7,276 bases of DNA from JAKVAV01 sp964635965. GTDB taxonomy: Bacteria > Bacteroidota > Bacteroidia > Flavobacteriales_D > Cryomorphaceae. Location: assembly GCA_964635965.1 (NCBI GenBank), contig CAZWQX010000172.1, positions 1 through 7,276 of the forward strand, written 5' to 3'. How positions within the stretch are numbered: the first letter of the stretch is position 1; each line of letters opens with the position of its first letter. The translations under genes and the position numbers were made by a program. The notes beneath the pieces were generated by a model that was not told the origin of the DNA, made no database searches, and saw nothing but the letters and a program-made list of their open reading frames with translations. Shown here one piece after another: positions 6,689-7,276 of this stretch.

Positions 6689-6696
6689 TACTTTTG
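6689..6696 (+). promoter_or_regulatory. Possible -7 promoter element TACTTTTG before the last glycosyltransferase
   Basis: TACTTTTG is an exact TAnnTTTG match in the 21-nt gap between two plus-strand glycosyltransferase genes. It ends only 9 nt before the proposed GTG start, so a transcript from it would have almost no leader. It may be an internal promoter or a chance match. Confidence 0.3.
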
Positions 6697-6705
6697 ACGG
6701 TAGTT

Positions 6706-7276
6706 GTGAGTTCCCCTTTAGTATCAATTATCACACCCAACTTCAATAAGGGTGAGTTCGTGTCTGCGTGTATTCGATCCGTGCAGAACCAGACCTATTC
6801 AAATTGGGAGATGTTGGTCATTGATGACGGTTCTACTGATGGCAGTGATAAACTTGCCGCTGAGATTGCTAAGAATGATGACCGTATAACTTTTGATTAC
6901 AACAACAGGACCAAGGGTGCATCTGTGTGCCGAAACTTGGGTTTGAGCCTAGCGAAAGGGGAGTGGGTTATCTTTTTAGATAGCGATGACATTTTAAGCT
7001 CCGATTGTTTAGATCGTAGGATTAAAATCCTTCAGCAGAATCCTGATTTGGATTATGCAGTCTTCCCGATGGGGCTTTTCCACAAGGAAATTGGAGATTC
7101 AGATATTATCTGCAATATTCCTACGAAAGAAGATCCTCTCCATAGATTTCTTAATCGCGATATTGCTTGGCTTATTGCAGGACCTATTTGGAAAAGATCA
7201 ATTCTTGAAGAGCTGAAAGGTTTTGATGAGTCGCTTCATAGTCAACAGGACTACGATCTACATGTCAGGGCCCTGA
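6706..7276 (+). CDS. GT2 family glycosyltransferase, truncated at the window edge
   Basis: The frame from GTG 6706 stays open for 190 codons to the right edge. The product begins MSSPLVSIITPNFNKGEFVS and has VIDDGSTDGS (38-47), KGASVCRNLGLSLAKGEW (70-87), LDSDD (91-95, the DXD motif) and QQDYDLHVR (180-188, the catalytic-base region). This is a complete GT-A nucleotide-binding and catalytic core of family 2, lacking only the C-terminal part. No ATG is available: an in-frame TAG lies at 6685-6687, and the candidates after it are TTG 6694 and GTG 6706. GTG is chosen because it gives a normal N-terminus, similar to MNEPLVSVIV of the minus-strand enzyme. It follows the previous glycosyltransferase by 21 nt and is probably co-transcribed with it. 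Donor and acceptor are unknown. Confidence 0.9.
   Translation, partial: MSSPLVSIITPNFNKGEFVSACIRSVQNQTYSNWEMLVIDDGSTDGSDKLAAEIAKNDDRITFDYNNRTKGASVCRNLGLSLAKGEWVIFLDSDDILSSDCLDRRIKILQQNPDLDYAVFPMGLFHKEIGDSDIICNIPTKEDPLHRFLNRDIAWLIAGPIWKRSILEELKGFDESLHSQQDYDLHVRAL

Overview
The window looks like part of an exopolysaccharide/capsule (or O-antigen-type) biosynthesis locus from a member of the Bacteroidota, possibly marine. The evidence is moderately AT-rich DNA, weak or absent Shine-Dalgarno sequences, TAnnTTTG motifs (the Bacteroidota sigma -7 element) just upstream of genes, and a Wzc-type tyrosine autokinase ending in a Tyr-Gly tail. The marine suggestion rests only on the predicted sulfotransferase and is an inference. 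No RNA genes, CRISPR, insertion sequences or convincing terminators were seen.

Layout. (1) 1-122, minus: the first 40 codons of an AlgI/DltB-like membrane-bound O-acyltransferase (MBOAT), cut by the window edge. (2) 123-208: short divergent intergenic region with a consensus promoter for the plus strand. (3) 209-3123, plus: a Wzc-like polysaccharide co-polymerase/BY-kinase, then a left-handed beta-helix acetyltransferase joined to it by a TAATG stop/start overlap. (4) 3128-5722, minus: a tight three-gene cassette, read as sulfotransferase, then PLP-dependent sugar aminotransferase (VioA/DegT type), then GT2 glycosyltransferase, linked by ATGA and ATGAATGA overlaps. (5) 5728-6684 and 6706-7276, plus: two more GT2 glycosyltransferases, the second cut by the window edge.

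Together the genes suggest a secreted heteropolysaccharide. Its repeat unit would contain a 4-amino-4,6-dideoxyhexose (aminotransferase), N- or O-acetylated (hexapeptide acetyltransferase, possibly also the MBOAT), perhaps sulfated, assembled by several GT2 enzymes, with chain length and export controlled by the Wzc-like kinase. The nucleotide-sugar dehydratase, flippase, polymerase, outer-membrane export protein and tyrosine phosphatase are not in this window.

The unusual points are architectural. The minus-strand cassette sits between plus-strand genes with only 4 bp and about 5 bp at its edges. The three genes at and after its right edge have no usable ATG start. In a manual scan, the only three exact TAnnTTTG motifs on the plus strand all lie directly before plus-strand genes, and none was found on the minus strand. 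I see no wholly new system; this is a recognisable polysaccharide locus with an odd inserted or inverted module.
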